Source: Kosakonia sp. SMBL-WEM22
Lineage (GTDB): Bacteria > Pseudomonadota > Gammaproteobacteria > Enterobacterales > Enterobacteriaceae
Length of the DNA stretch: 64,000 nt
Direction of reading: 5' to 3'
Assembly: GCF_014490785.1 (NCBI RefSeq)
Contig: NZ_CP051488.1
Coordinates: forward strand, 620,001-684,000
A program made the translations under genes and the position numbers. The notes beneath the pieces are model-generated. The model ran no database searches. It saw nothing but the letters and a program-made list of their open reading frames with translations, and was not told the DNA's origin. Shown in pieces: positions 1 through 9,683 of this stretch (the first letter of the stretch is position 1; each line of letters starts with the position of its first letter).

Positions 1-124
1 GCTTCAGCAGCTCCGGCTGCGGATTAGCTTTCAGGCTCGCCGCCGTATGGAGTACCCGTTCAAGTTCTTCGCGGCTGAGATCGTTTATGGAAATGATATG
101 TTTCTGATATAGCGGATTAGCCAT
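1..124 (-). CDS. pyrB: Aspartate carbamoyltransferase catalytic subunit, N-terminus (partial)
   Basis: Only the first 41 codons lie in the window; the rest runs off the left edge. The translation begins [20 protein letters not shown] and matches the E. coli PyrB N-terminus almost residue for residue. The enzyme condenses carbamoyl phosphate with aspartate, the committed step of pyrimidine synthesis, in a complex with PyrI. The start ATG lies within the last codons of the pyrL leader peptide, so translation of the leader and of pyrB are tightly linked. Active-site residues are outside the window. Identification is very secure from the N-terminus plus the leader and attenuator upstream. Confidence 0.95.
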   Translation of the reverse strand, partial: MANPLYQKHIISINDLSREELERVLHTAASLKANPQPELLK

Positions 125-263
125 GGTTATCTCCTGACGACGGCGCAAAAAAAAGCCCCTCAAAAGAGGGGCTGGATATGGGGTAAGCCACAGGAGCGAA
201 AAACGGCAGGCCGGCGCCTGTATTCAGACGCGGTAAGAGAGACTCTCGAACACACTGGACCAT
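117..263 (-). CDS. pyrL: pyrBI operon leader peptide
   Basis: A 48-codon leader peptide beginning [13 protein letters not shown], clearly related to E. coli PyrL (44 residues, MVQCVRHFVLPRL). The longer upstream reading frame was rejected because the homologous start is this internal ATG. The coding region contains the U-rich pausing stretch and the terminator hairpin of the attenuator. In the known mechanism, UTP starvation makes RNA polymerase pause, the ribosome translating PyrL catches up, and the terminator hairpin cannot fold. The stop codon overlaps the pyrB start by 8 bases. Confidence 0.92.
   Translation of the reverse strand: MVQCVRESLLPRLNTGAGLPFFAPVAYPISSPSFEGLFFAPSSGDNHG
147..173 (-). 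terminator. pyrBI attenuator terminator
   Basis: Read on the minus strand, GCCCCTC is followed by a TTTT loop, GAGGGGC and eight T residues. This is a textbook intrinsic terminator lying inside the pyrL coding sequence just before pyrB. Its position matches the UTP-sensing attenuator of the E. coli operon. Confidence 0.93.
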
Positions 264-465
264 GCTTCCTCCCGGCAAATTGTCCCGGATTATACGCAGC
301 TGTTTTCGCGGATCAAGCGTTTGATGCACACTTTACGCAGCGCAAACGGTTCTCTATGAATAGTAATGCGTTTTACGCGCCAGCGTTGAAACATGCGTTA
401 ACGCAAAAGTCAGGCAGATAGGGGTAGCGGGCGCGGGGGAATGCTCGTATAAATGGTGGAAATGA

Positions 466-945
<480 letters not shown>

Positions 946-951
946 TTGCTC

Positions 952-973
952 CCCCTCTCTGCGAGGAGAGGGG
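952..973. terminator. Hairpin between convergent tabA and argI
   Basis: CCCCTCTC pairs with GAGAGGGG across a six-base loop in the 35-base gap between the two convergent stops. No U-tract follows on either strand, so it may be a rho-assisted or weak terminator rather than a canonical one. Confidence 0.45.
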
Positions 974-980
974 AAACGCC

Positions 981-1985
981 TTACTCGCTGAGCGTGGCGA
1001 CCATTACCGCCTTGATGGTATGCATGCGGTTTTCCGCCTGATCAAACACCACGCTTGCTGACGATTCAAACACTTCATCTGTCACTTCCATGCCGCCGTG
1101 CAGGCCGAACTCCTGCGCCATCTGCTTGCCAAGCGCGGTTTGATCGTCGTGAAATGCTGGCAGACAGTGGAGAAACTTCACCTGCGGGTTACCGGTCAGC
1201 GACAACATTTTGCTGTTGACCTGGTAAGGACGCAGCAGGGCGATGCGCTCTGCCCACTTCTCTTTCGCTTCGCCCATCGACACCCAGACATCGGTGTAGA
1301 TAAAGTCCGCATCTTTCACGCCGACGGCGACATCTTCGGTGAGCAGGATATTGCCGCCGTTCTTCACCGCCTGCGCCTGGCACTCTGCCACCAGGCTCGC
1401 CTCCGGCCAGCAGGCTTTCGGCGCCACAAGGCGTAGATCGAGACCGACCAGCGCGGCGGCTTCCAGCATCGAGTTGCCCATGTTGTTGCGCGCATCGCCT
1501 GCATAGACCAGCGTCATCTGGTTAAAGGCTTTGCCCGGCAGGTGCTCGCGCATGGTGAGCAGATCCGCCAGCAGCTGCGTGGGGTGAAACTCATCGGTTA
1601 AGCCGTTCCACACCGGCACGCCCGCGAAGCGCGCCAGGGTTTCAACAATCTCCTGGCCGTAGCCGCGATACTGAATGCCGTCATACATCCGGCCCAGTAC
1701 GCGCGCGGTATCTTTAATTGACTCTTTATGCCCGATTTGACTACCGCTTGGGCCGAGGTAGGTGACGCGAGCGCCCTGATCGTAAGCGGCAACTTCGAAA
1801 GAGCATCGTGTGCGGGTAGAGTCTTTTTCGAAGATGAGCGCGATGTTTTTGCCGGTAAGTTTCTGGACTTCCTGGCCTTTTTTATTATCTGATTTGAGTT
1901 GCGCGGCAAGTTGCAGCAGAGCGTGGATTTCAGCAGGGGTAAAATCGAGCAGTTTCAGAAAATGTTTCTGGTAAAAAGGTGACAT
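981..1985 (-). CDS. argI: Ornithine carbamoyltransferase
   Basis: Catalyses carbamoyl phosphate plus ornithine to citrulline in arginine biosynthesis (cytosolic trimer). The protein has 334 residues, the length of E. coli ArgI/ArgF. The carbamoyl-phosphate motif STRTR is at residues 56-60, HPTQ at 134-137, and the ornithine-binding HCLP at 273-276 followed by AFHDD. No residue of these motifs is missing. The gene is transcribed leftwards from a region holding two ARG boxes. Whether to call it argI or argF rests on synteny: the tabA and rraB neighbours are those of argI. Confidence 0.97.
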   Translation of the reverse strand: MSPFYQKHFLKLLDFTPAEIHALLQLAAQLKSDNKKGQEVQKLTGKNIALIFEKDSTRTRCSFEVAAYDQGARVTYLGPSGSQIGHKESIKDTARVLGRMYDGIQYRGYGQEIVETLARFAGVPVWNGLTDEFHPTQLLADLLTMREHLPGKAFNQMTLVYAGDARNNMGNSMLEAAALVGLDLRLVAPKACWPEASLVAECQAQAVKNGGNILLTEDVAVGVKDADFIYTDVWVSMGEAKEKWAERIALLRPYQVNSKMLSLTGNPQVKFLHCLPAFHDDQTALGKQMAQEFGLHGGMEVTDEVFESSASVVFDQAENRMHTIKAVMVATLSE

Positions 1986-2012
1986 TTTTTCCTCACATGG
2001 CGAACGCCACTT

Positions 2013-2051
2013 ATTGAATTAAAATTCAATCTATATGTATGAATATTCATT
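2013..2051. promoter_or_regulatory. Tandem ARG boxes (ArgR operator) of argI
   Basis: Box 1 at 2013-2030 reads ATTGAATTAAAATTCAAT, a perfect 18-bp palindrome fitting the ArgR consensus. Box 2 at 2034-2051 keeps the ATTCA half and has TGTAT in place of TGAAT. The two are separated by exactly 3 bp, the spacing required for hexameric ArgR with arginine as co-repressor. They lie just upstream of argI. Confidence 0.93.
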
Positions 2052-2148
2052 TGCAACCCTGATAGATAAATCTTTTCGGCGAAGAGTGGAGGCAACGGCG
2101 GCGGTGTGTGACAATAAGAGTATCTGCCACTTTGATGAGGAACGACCC

Positions 2149-2574
2149 ATGGCAAACCCGGAACACCTGGAAGAGCAGCGCGAAGAGACGCGCCTGATTA
2201 TTGAAGAGCTGCTGGAAGATGGCAGCGATCCTGATGCGCTCTACACCATTGAGCATCACCTGTCGGCAGATGATTTCGAAACGCTGGAAAAAGCGGCCGT
2301 TGAAGCCTTCAAACTCGGCTACGAAGTGACCGAGCCGGAAGAGCTGGAGCTGGAAGAGGGTGAAGTGGTGATCTGCTGTGACGTGCTGAGCGAAAGCGCG
2401 CTGAATGCCGATCTGATTGACGCGCAGGTTGAGCAGCTGATCAACCTGGCAGAGAAATTCGAAGTTGAGTACGACGGTTGGGGCACCTACTACGAAGACC
2501 CGAACGGCGAAGAGGGCGACGACGAAGACGACGAAGATTACGTTGACGAAGAAGATGACGGTGTCCGTCACTAA
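2149..2574 (+). CDS. rraB: Ribonuclease E inhibitor RraB
   Basis: A 141-residue acidic protein starting [20 protein letters not shown], matching E. coli RraB (138 aa). RraB binds the C-terminal scaffold of RNase E and alters mRNA decay. The C-terminal third is a run of Asp/Glu ([16 protein letters not shown]), typical of the protein. The frame is open further upstream, but the ATG at 2149 has the ribosome-binding GAGGA ahead of it and is the family start. The divergent argI promoter lies in the 163-base gap. Confidence 0.95.
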   Translation: MANPEHLEEQREETRLIIEELLEDGSDPDALYTIEHHLSADDFETLEKAAVEAFKLGYEVTEPEELELEEGEVVICCDVLSESALNADLIDAQVEQLINLAEKFEVEYDGWGTYYEDPNGEEGDDEDDEDYVDEEDDGVRH

Positions 2575-2582
2575 GTGAACGT

Positions 2583-2605
2583 TGCGGCAGCGCCATGCTG
2601 CCGCA
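2583..2605. repeat. Nine-bp hairpin between rraB and miaE
   Basis: TGCGGCAGC and GCTGCCGCA form a perfect 9-bp stem around a five-base loop. It has no U-tract. It may attenuate or protect mRNA ends between rraB and miaE. Confidence 0.5.
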
Positions 2606-2620
2606 AAGCAAGGAAATGCC

Positions 2621-3379
2621 ATGGATTACCCGCAACTACTCGCCCCGGTTCGCGCTTTTCTGCACTGCCCAACACCCACCGCCTGGATAGAGAAAGCCCG
2701 TCAGCCCGAGATGCTGCCGCTGCTGCTCACCGATCATCTGGTCTGCGAACTGAAGGCCGCCCAAACCGCCATGCTGCTGGTGCGCCGTTACGTTGCCGAT
2801 AAAACCGGTTCAGAAGCGCTGCTGGCCTGGCTGAAACCCTATGAAGAGTTTGCCTTCCGCGAAGGCCCCGAGCCGGATTTTGTCGCCCTGCATAAGCAGA
2901 TCGGCAAAAGCGTGATGCCGCAGACCGATGATGCCTGGGGCCAGGCGCTGATCGACAGCATGGTGCTGCTGATCAAAGAGGAGCTGCACCACTTCTGGCA
3001 GGTGCGCGAAGCGATGCTCGCCCGCAACATTCCCTATGTCAAAATCACCGCCAGCCGCTATGCCAAAGGGATGCTGAAAGAGGTTCGCACTCATGAACCG
3101 CTGACATTGGTCGATAAATTAATTTGCGGTGCCTATATCGAAGCGCGCTCCTGCGAACGCTTCGCCGCGCTTGCGCCCTGTCTTGACGCGGATTTGCAAA
3201 AATTCTACCTGTCGCTCCTGCGATCCGAAGCGCGCCACTACCAGGATTACCTCGCGCTGGCGCAGCAGATTTCGGCCACCGATATTGCGCCGCGCGTGCG
3301 CCATTTCGGCGAAGTGGAAGCGGCGCTGATTAGCTCACCGGATACAGAGTTCCGTTTTCACAGCGGCGTACCGGCCTGA
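2621..3379 (+). CDS. miaE: tRNA-(ms2io6A37) hydroxylase MiaE
   Basis: A 252-residue diiron monooxygenase that hydroxylates the isopentenyl group of ms2i6A37 in tRNAs reading U-initial codons. Diiron-ligand segments are visible: KEELHHFWQVREAM, the EARSCERFAAL helix and LRSEARHYQDYL. These follow the ferritin-like pattern of E and ExxH ligands. The protein closely resembles Salmonella MiaE, including the C-terminal FRFHSGVPA. The start at 2621 has AGGA upstream; a longer in-frame start at 2582 lacks one and is outside the family N-terminus. E. coli K-12 lacks this gene at this locus, so its presence is informative about the genus. Confidence 0.93.
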   Translation: MDYPQLLAPVRAFLHCPTPTAWIEKARQPEMLPLLLTDHLVCELKAAQTAMLLVRRYVADKTGSEALLAWLKPYEEFAFREGPEPDFVALHKQIGKSVMPQTDDAWGQALIDSMVLLIKEELHHFWQVREAMLARNIPYVKITASRYAKGMLKEVRTHEPLTLVDKLICGAYIEARSCERFAALAPCLDADLQKFYLSLLRSEARHYQDYLALAQQISATDIAPRVRHFGEVEAALISSPDTEFRFHSGVPA

Positions 3380-3399
3380 TTTGAGATCAAAGGAAAATA

Positions 3400-4221
3400 A
3401 TGAACTGGACACATATCCTGATGGCGGGCTACGCCGGGATGGCGATCGCGGTGGTCGCCAGCCTGCTGCGTAAAAAAGGGTGGCTGAGCAAAGGGAGCGC
3501 GATCGTGCTGGTGGTGGTGTTTATCGCCCTGTGGAACGTTATCGACATTAAATATTTGCAGGGGCAGAAGTTAGCCCAGACCGCGGATGAGAAGTTTGAC
3601 GCAACGGTGCAGCAGATCCCGGCGTGGAAGTTTATCGCTGAGCACGATCCCGCCCTGATGGCGAAACTGCGCGCCCAGGTGATGGTGATGATGAAAGAGG
3701 GGGCGAATGAGCAGAAGGTAATCGACGCTATTCAGCCGCAGATCCTCGCGGTGCAGATGCAGCGTTTGCAGTTTGCGCCGGACGACCTGGTGGTCGCCGA
3801 AATGCGCGTAATGATGGCGCAGGCCGCCGAGATCCAGGCGAAAAGCGATGATGCCTGCTTCCGCTTTCAATACCCGGCGGTTAAAGGGGGCATCAACCCG
3901 GTACGCTTTATCTCCCCGGAGATGTTAAAGCGCCGCCTGGATACTGAAGCCGCCATGCTTAGCGCCTCTTACGGGCCCAATAAACACACGGTGACCGCCG
4001 AAGAGCGTGCCAATGCGCAGCGGGATATCGCCACGGTGGTGCAGCCGATGGCGCAGAAGTATGGTCAGGATCTGCAACTGCTGGATGCGCCGCAAAATGC
4101 CATCGGCAAAGAGAAGCTGGTTTGCGATATGCTGCAACAGCTGTGGGGTGATGTACTGGCGCTACCGCCGCAGAAAGCCGCCGCTATTGTGCGGTTTGTG
4201 CTGGCGACGGAAGAGCAGTGA
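3400..4221 (+). CDS. Uncharacterised membrane-anchored protein downstream of miaE
   Basis: A 273-residue protein I cannot assign to a family. Two hydrophobic stretches near the N-terminus (about residues 6-23 and 33-50) look like membrane segments. The remaining ~220 residues are hydrophilic and helical, with a conserved-looking cysteine pair (around FRFQYP and LVCDML). The start has AGGAAAATA upstream and lies 20 bases after miaE, so the two genes are probably co-transcribed. Co-transcription does not by itself imply a tRNA role. Confidence 0.75.
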   Translation: MNWTHILMAGYAGMAIAVVASLLRKKGWLSKGSAIVLVVVFIALWNVIDIKYLQGQKLAQTADEKFDATVQQIPAWKFIAEHDPALMAKLRAQVMVMMKEGANEQKVIDAIQPQILAVQMQRLQFAPDDLVVAEMRVMMAQAAEIQAKSDDACFRFQYPAVKGGINPVRFISPEMLKRRLDTEAAMLSASYGPNKHTVTAEERANAQRDIATVVQPMAQKYGQDLQLLDAPQNAIGKEKLVCDMLQQLWGDVLALPPQKAAAIVRFVLATEEQ

Positions 4222-4249
4222 TGGCGCGGGTCGATGCGCCCGCACTTGA

Positions 4250-4753
4250 TTAGAGCGTTTTTAACATCCGCACTTCGCAATCGACGTGACCAGTGCAGCC
4301 CAGCGGGCCGTCGATATGCGCAAACCCCAGGTGCTCATACAGACCAATAGCGTCGGTTAAAAAGGCAGTAGTCTCTAAATAGCAGCGCGTGAAGCCGCTT
4401 TTTTTCGCGTGGTCGAGCGCCATCAGCGCCAGCTTTTTCGCCAGCCCCTGGCCGCGTGCGCAGGGCAGAAAATACATCTTTTGCAGTTCGCAGATATCCG
4501 GCTCGCTGCACTTCAGCGGTGCTACGCCGCCGCCGCCCACCACATCGCCGTTCAATTCCACGACCCAGTAAGCGCAGCCTTCACGGCTATATAACTGATA
4601 AAGCTCGTCCAGTTCAGGATCGGCCACGGTGTAGCCTTTATCAGCCGTCAGGCCATATTCGGCTGACACCTGACGGATCACCGAGGCGATAGCCGCATTA
4701 TCTGTGGCGGCAATGCGGCGCATTTTCACCTCTACCGGCGCGGTTACATTCAT
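4250..4753 (-). CDS. yjgM: GNAT family N-acetyltransferase YjgM
   Basis: A 167-residue GNAT protein close to E. coli YjgM throughout ([49 protein letters not shown]). The acetyl-CoA pyrophosphate loop is [13 protein letters not shown], and the family motif [11 protein letters not shown] is present. The substrate is unknown. The start chosen is the internal ATG beginning MNVTAPVEV, homologous to the E. coli start; the 22 upstream codons of the open frame are outside the family. It is convergent with the preceding membrane-protein gene. Confidence 0.88.
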   Translation of the reverse strand: MNVTAPVEVKMRRIAATDNAAIASVIRQVSAEYGLTADKGYTVADPELDELYQLYSREGCAYWVVELNGDVVGGGGVAPLKCSEPDICELQKMYFLPCARGQGLAKKLALMALDHAKKSGFTRCYLETTAFLTDAIGLYEHLGFAHIDGPLGCTGHVDCEVRMLKTL

Positions 4754-4944
4754 TTTCGCACTCTGTCTGTTGCTTTTTCGGGGATCCTGGTTAATACCAC
4801 TACAGGGCGCATCTGGCAAGACCAGGAATATTGGGCGCTATTTTTTTGACCGTAAGGTATTTACACTGCACAGTGGAGATAACTCTTAAGCAATATTGCT
4901 GTGGTTAACTCCGTTAGCACCTCTTTTTTACAATAAGGATTGTT

Positions 4945-6147
4945 ATGACTTCCGAAATTCATGCTTCTGTGGCGGCTCCCGCGCGCCATTTCCGCTTTCA
5001 GGGTAGCGGGAAAGGCTATTTCGTTGTTTGGCTGGTTAATATTCTGCTGACCATAATAACGCTGGGGATTTATTTACCGTGGGCGTTAATTCGCGCGCGT
5101 CGTTATTTCTATGAAAACACCGATCTGGAGGGGGCGCGTTTCTCTTACCACGCGACCGGGCGCTCCATTTTTGTTGGCTGGCTCTGCCTGCTGGCGCTGT
5201 ATGTGATTTTTATTGTTAACGTGGTGAATAACAACGTTATTCTGCAACTCTGCATGATGGCTTTATTTATTCTCTTCTTCCCATGGTTAATTACCCAGGG
5301 TCTGCGTTATCAGATGCTGATGACCGAGATTAATGGCGTGCGTTTTAACTTTTACGCCAGCCCGCTGCGCGCGTGGTGGGTGATGATGGGCTGCCCACTG
5401 CTGATTATTATTGCCACCGTGGTGATTTTCTCGCTCTTTACCACCGGGGCGATAAGTGCGGGATCTTATGCCGCGACATTCACCATGATCGCGATTGGCT
5501 CTCTGGTATTACTGCTGGGGATTGCCGTGATGCAGGGCGTATTTGCCGCGCAGTGGTTTGGCATGCTGATGAATAATTTGCAGTACGGCAAATTAAAATT
5601 CTCCGGCAACATCTCTATGAAAAAATGCATCACTATCGTATTGCTGTCGATGCTGCTGTTTATCCCCTTCATTGCGCTGGTAATGGTGATGATTGTGCCG
5701 TCGATGATCACCATGATGCAGGCTGCCTATATGATGCAGGGCGATCCTGAGCAGATGGCGATGGTGATGGGGTCGATGTACGGCAAAATCATGCTGAGCT
5801 ACCTGGTCTATATTTTTGGCGCGATTGTCTGCTTTACCTTTGCTTTCGTGAAGCTGCGCGCTTACCTCTACAGCCAGCTGGTGCTGGAAGGGGATATTCG
5901 CTTCTCCTCCACGGTGACCGTGGGGCGTATGCTGTGGATCTCCATCAGTAATACGGCGGTGTGCCTGGTGACGCTGTTCCTGGCGTGGCCATGGGCGAAG
6001 GTGCGTATGACCCGCTACCTGCTGGAAAATACCCATGTGCACGGCAACCTGGAAGCGCTGACGCTGGAAGATCACGGCGTGCAGCCGGCGAAAGATCCGG
6101 CCAACCTGCTGGCGCGTGGTTTGTCGTTCTATCCGGCGGCGATTTAA
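4945..6147 (+). CDS. yjgN: DUF898 family inner-membrane protein YjgN
   Basis: A 400-residue protein with several long hydrophobic segments (roughly eight), related to E. coli YjgN (DUF898) with the opening RHFRFQGSGKGYFVVWLVNI. The family repeats a motif in which a hydrophobic hairpin is followed by ARRYFYENTDLEGARFSYH; a second copy near residue 360 reads VRMTRYLLENTHVHGN. Function is unknown. The RBS AAGGA is properly spaced. It sits upstream of and convergent with valS, as in E. coli. Confidence 0.9.
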   Translation: MTSEIHASVAAPARHFRFQGSGKGYFVVWLVNILLTIITLGIYLPWALIRARRYFYENTDLEGARFSYHATGRSIFVGWLCLLALYVIFIVNVVNNNVILQLCMMALFILFFPWLITQGLRYQMLMTEINGVRFNFYASPLRAWWVMMGCPLLIIIATVVIFSLFTTGAISAGSYAATFTMIAIGSLVLLLGIAVMQGVFAAQWFGMLMNNLQYGKLKFSGNISMKKCITIVLLSMLLFIPFIALVMVMIVPSMITMMQAAYMMQGDPEQMAMVMGSMYGKIMLSYLVYIFGAIVCFTFAFVKLRAYLYSQLVLEGDIRFSSTVTVGRMLWISISNTAVCLVTLFLAWPWAKVRMTRYLLENTHVHGNLEALTLEDHGVQPAKDPANLLARGLSFYPAAI

Positions 6148-6160
6148 GTTCGGTTGAACG

Positions 6161-6193
6161 TGGCGGATGGCGGCTACGCCTTATCCGGCCTAC
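6161..6193. repeat. REP element after yjgN
   Basis: TGGCGGATGGCGGCTACGCC followed by TTATCCGGCCTAC is a canonical enterobacterial REP palindrome. It lies in the intergenic gap between convergent yjgN and valS. Confidence 0.88.
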
Positions 6194-6221
6194 AAAAGCA
6201 GCGGGAGTTATCCCGCAGCCA

Positions 6222-6256
6222 ATAAAAAAGCCGGGCGCGATGCCCGGCTTTTCTTT
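6222..6256. terminator. Bidirectional intrinsic terminator yjgN/valS
   Basis: AGCCGGGC and GCCCGGCT form an 8-bp stem around a five-base loop. It is flanked by an A-tract on the left (a U-tract for valS) and by TTTCTTT on the right (for yjgN), so it can serve both genes. Confidence 0.93.
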
Positions 6257-6265
6257 GCCTGAGAA

Positions 6266-9121
6266 TTACAGCGCGGCGATAACTGCCTGCTGCTCAATCA
6301 GCTTCGCTTTGGTCTGCGCGTAGCCGTCGAGCTTCTCACGCTCTTTGGCGATCACCGCTTCCGGCGCGCGGGCAACAAAGCCTTCGTTACCCAGCTTGCT
6401 TTCGATGCGGCCAATCTCCTGCTCAACTTTCGCCACTTCTTTCGCCAGACGTGCCAGCTCGGCCTCTTTGTCGATAAGACCGGCCATCGGGATCAGCAGC
6501 TCAGCGCCATCAACGATCTTGGTGACCGAAACCGGTCCTTTATCGTCGGCAGAGAGCAGCGTGATGCTCTCCAGACGCGCCAGCGTCTTCAGGAAGCTCA
6601 GATTGTCGTTTACACGACGCTGCGCTTCAGGGCTGGCGCTACGCAGCAGCAGCTCAAGCGGTTTACCCGGGGCAATGTTCATTTCGGCGCGGATATTACG
6701 CACCGCAACGATCGCCTGCTTCAGCCACTCGGTATCGGCAACGGCCTGCTCATCCACCTGGGCGGCGTCAAAGCTCGGGAACGGCTGCAGCATGATGGTA
6801 TCGGCATCAATACCTTTCAGCACTTTCACGCGCTGCCAGATGGTTTCAGTGATAAACGGAATGATCGGGTGCGCCAGGCGCAGCAGACCTTCCAGCACCG
6901 TTACCAGCGTATTGCGCGTGCCGCGCAGCTCGGCTTCGGAACCGCCGTTCATCACCGGCTTGGTCAGCTCCAGGTACCAGTCACAGAACTGGTTCCAGGT
7001 GAACTCATAGAGAATGCCGGCTGCAATGTCGAAGCGGTAGCTATCCAGCGCATCGCGGTACGCTTTAATGGTCTGGTTGAACTCGGCGAGGATCCAGCGA
7101 TCCGCCAGCGACAGCACCATCTCGCCGCCGTTGAAGCCGCAATCCTGCTCTTCGGTGTTCATCAGCACAAAGCGGCTGGCGTTCCACAGCTTGTTACAGA
7201 AGTTACGGTAACCTTCCAGGCGCTTCATATCCCAGTTGATATCACGACCGGTTGAAGCCAGCGCTGCGAGGGTGAAACGCAGGGCGTCGGTGCCGTGCGG
7301 CTCAATGCCGTCCGGGAACTGCTTCTCGGTGCGCTTGCGGATTTTTTCCGCCAGCTGCGGCTGCATCATGTTACCGGTGCGTTTTTCCAGCAGATCCGGC
7401 AGCGAAATACCGTCAACCATATCCAGTGGATCGATAACGTTGCCTTTCGATTTCGACATCTTCTGCCCTTCGTCATCGCGGATCAGACCGGTCATATAGA
7501 CGGTCTTGAACGGCACCTGCGGTTTGCCGTTCTCATCTTTGATGAAGTGCATGGTCATCATGATCATGCGCGCGATCCAGAAGAAGATGATGTCGAAGCC
7601 GCTCACCATCACGCTGGTCGGGTGGAACTGACGCAGCGCGTCGGTGTTTTCCGGCCAGCCGAGGGTAGAGAAGGTCCAGAGCGCAGAAGAGAACCAGGTG
7701 TCGAGCACGTCGTCGTCCTGGCGCAGCGCGACATCCGCAGAGAGATTGTTCTCCTGACGCACTTCCTCTTCGCTGCGGCCAACGTAGACGTTGCCGTCGT
7801 TGTCGTACCACGCCGGAATGCGGTGGCCCCACCACAGCTGGCGGGAGATACACCAGTCCTGAATGTCACGCATCCAGGAGAAGTACATGTTTTCATACTG
7901 CTTCGGCACGAACTGGATATCGCCATTCTCAACCGCTTCAACAGCCGGTTTTGCCAGCACATCGGCGCGCACGTACCACTGATCGGTGAGCATCGGTTCG
8001 ATCACCACGCCGCCGCGATCGCCATACGGGACGGTCAGGTCGTGCGGTTTGATCTCTTCCAGCAGGCCAAGGGCGTCAACGGCAGCGACGATCGCTTTAC
8101 GCGCGGCAAAGCGCTCCAGCTTCTGGAACTCCGCCGGGATATCGCTGGCGTAAACGTCGGATTCATTGCCTTTGGTGTCATACACTTCTGCGCTTTCACG
8201 GATATCACCGTCAAAGGTCAGAATGTTGATCATTGGCAGGGCGTGACGACGGCCCACTTCATAGTCGTTAAAGTCGTGCGCCGGGGTGATCTTCACGCAG
8301 CCGGTGCCTTTTTCCATATCGGCGTGTTCGTCGCCAACGATCGGAATGCGGCGGTTAACCAGCGGCAGCAGCACAAATTTGCCAATCAGATCTTTGTAGC
8401 GCGGATCTTCCGGGTTTACCGCGACGCCGGTATCGCCGAGCAGGGTTTCCGGGCGAGTCGTGGCAACTACCAGGTACTCTTTACCGTCGGCGGTTTTTGC
8501 GCCGTCAGCCAGCGGGTAGCGGATATGCCACATCGAGCCTTTGGACTCGCGGTTTTCCACTTCCAGATCGGAGATCGCAGTGCGCAGTTTCGGGTCCCAG
8601 TTTACCAGGCGTTTGCCGCGGTAAATCAGATCCTCTTTATAGAGACGGACGAACACCTCTTTCACGGCATTGGAGAGGCCTTCATCCATGGTGAAGCGCT
8701 CGCGCTCCCAGTCCACGGAGTTGCCGAGACGGCGCATCTGGCGAGTGATGGTGCCGCCGGATTCCGCTTTCCACTGCCAGATTTTGTCGATAAAGGCGTC
8801 GCGGCCGTAATCGTGGCGAGTTTTACCCTCTTCAGCGGCAATCTTACGCTCCACCACCATCTGGGTGGCGATACCCGCGTGGTCAGTACCGGCCTGCCAG
8901 AGGGTGTTTTTCCCCTGCATGCGCTGGTAGCGGATCATGGTGTCCATGATGGTCTGCTGGAAGGCGTGGCCCATATGCAAACTGCCGGTGACGTTCGGCG
9001 GCGGGATCATGATGCAGAAGCTTTCCTGGCTTTCATCACCGTTCGGTTTGAAATAGCCCTGCTTTTCCCACTGCTCGTACAGCGGCTGTTCGATATCTTT
9101 GGGGTTGTATGTCTTTTCCAT
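6266..9121 (-). CDS. valS: Valine-tRNA ligase
   Basis: A 951-residue class Ia aminoacyl-tRNA synthetase, the E. coli length. The HIGH-type motif [12 protein letters not shown] is at residues 41-52 and [12 protein letters not shown] at about 554. The CP1 editing domain contains [17 protein letters not shown]. The C-terminal coiled-coil arm ([24 protein letters not shown]) ends the protein. It is translated from the ATG that overlaps the holC stop by one base (TAATG), so the two are coupled. Confidence 0.98.
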   Translation of the reverse strand: MEKTYNPKDIEQPLYEQWEKQGYFKPNGDESQESFCIMIPPPNVTGSLHMGHAFQQTIMDTMIRYQRMQGKNTLWQAGTDHAGIATQMVVERKIAAEEGKTRHDYGRDAFIDKIWQWKAESGGTITRQMRRLGNSVDWERERFTMDEGLSNAVKEVFVRLYKEDLIYRGKRLVNWDPKLRTAISDLEVENRESKGSMWHIRYPLADGAKTADGKEYLVVATTRPETLLGDTGVAVNPEDPRYKDLIGKFVLLPLVNRRIPIVGDEHADMEKGTGCVKITPAHDFNDYEVGRRHALPMINILTFDGDIRESAEVYDTKGNESDVYASDIPAEFQKLERFAARKAIVAAVDALGLLEEIKPHDLTVPYGDRGGVVIEPMLTDQWYVRADVLAKPAVEAVENGDIQFVPKQYENMYFSWMRDIQDWCISRQLWWGHRIPAWYDNDGNVYVGRSEEEVRQENNLSADVALRQDDDVLDTWFSSALWTFSTLGWPENTDALRQFHPTSVMVSGFDIIFFWIARMIMMTMHFIKDENGKPQVPFKTVYMTGLIRDDEGQKMSKSKGNVIDPLDMVDGISLPDLLEKRTGNMMQPQLAEKIRKRTEKQFPDGIEPHGTDALRFTLAALASTGRDINWDMKRLEGYRNFCNKLWNASRFVLMNTEEQDCGFNGGEMVLSLADRWILAEFNQTIKAYRDALDSYRFDIAAGILYEFTWNQFCDWYLELTKPVMNGGSEAELRGTRNTLVTVLEGLLRLAHPIIPFITETIWQRVKVLKGIDADTIMLQPFPSFDAAQVDEQAVADTEWLKQAIVAVRNIRAEMNIAPGKPLELLLRSASPEAQRRVNDNLSFLKTLARLESITLLSADDKGPVSVTKIVDGAELLIPMAGLIDKEAELARLAKEVAKVEQEIGRIESKLGNEGFVARAPEAVIAKEREKLDGYAQTKAKLIEQQAVIAAL

Positions 9122-9564
9122 TATTTCCAGGTTGCCGTGTTCAGGTTAAAACCGGCCACGCGGTAGGCTTTATAGCGTTCGCGAGCCAGTTGTTTCAGAG
9201 AGTCTTCGTGAGGGACGAAGTCTATCACTTCTGTGAAAGCAGTGGCAAAATCTGCAAATTCCGCGCGCAGGCTGATTAAGATGTCGCGCGGGCTGCTGTT
9301 ACGTTTCGCCGGCCAGGCAATCTCGACCGGCGCACCGCCGCGCGGGCCTTCACCGGCCAGGTTGTGCGGCACAAAACTCTCCGCCGGTCGCGCCCACAGC
9401 GCTTCATCAAGACGAATGGCCTGCTGCTCATCGACGCAGGCGATCAGCACGCGCTTGCCATGACGCCAACGTTCTGCGGCAATCTCACACACCAGCTGTT
9501 CGACGGCGCTTAAGCCATCCTCAGTGTTGTCATTGTCGAGAAGATAGAACGTCGCATTTTTCAT
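9121..9564 (-). CDS. holC: DNA polymerase III subunit chi
   Basis: A 147-residue protein nearly identical in layout to E. coli Hol[55 protein letters not shown] and the C-terminus FNLNTATWK. Chi links the clamp loader (with psi, HolD) to single-strand binding protein. The eleven upstream codons of the open frame are excluded because the family starts at MKNATF. The stop overlaps the valS start. Confidence 0.96.
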   Translation of the reverse strand: MKNATFYLLDNDNTEDGLSAVEQLVCEIAAERWRHGKRVLIACVDEQQAIRLDEALWARPAESFVPHNLAGEGPRGGAPVEIAWPAKRNSSPRDILISLRAEFADFATAFTEVIDFVPHEDSLKQLARERYKAYRVAGFNLNTATWK

Positions 9565-9596
9565 ATATGGGGCTTTTGGTTGAGATTTTAAATGCA

Positions 9597-9671
9597 AAGC
9601 CCGGTGGCGCTACGCTTACCGGGCCTACGCTGTTTTGTAGGCCGGATAAGGCGCAGCCGCCATCCGGCGAA
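9597..9671. repeat. BIME: paired REP elements between holC and pepA
   Basis: An element reading CCCGGTGGCGCTACGCTTAC is followed, after a short linker, by the opposite-orientation GTAGGCCGGATAAGGCGCAG and CCGCCATCCGG. This is the head-to-head arrangement of a bacterial interspersed mosaic element. Confidence 0.85.
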
Positions 9672-9683
9672 CAAAGTCACATG

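Noticed and set aside
2047..2622. 191-codon frame on the minus strand
   Set aside because: Opposite rraB; its Val/Phe-rich sequence is the mirror of the acidic tail.
7295..9166. Long open frame of 623 codons on the plus strand
   Set aside because: It lies opposite valS, which is certain. The frame is His/Arg/Val-rich in the way of antisense shadows of G+C-rich genes.
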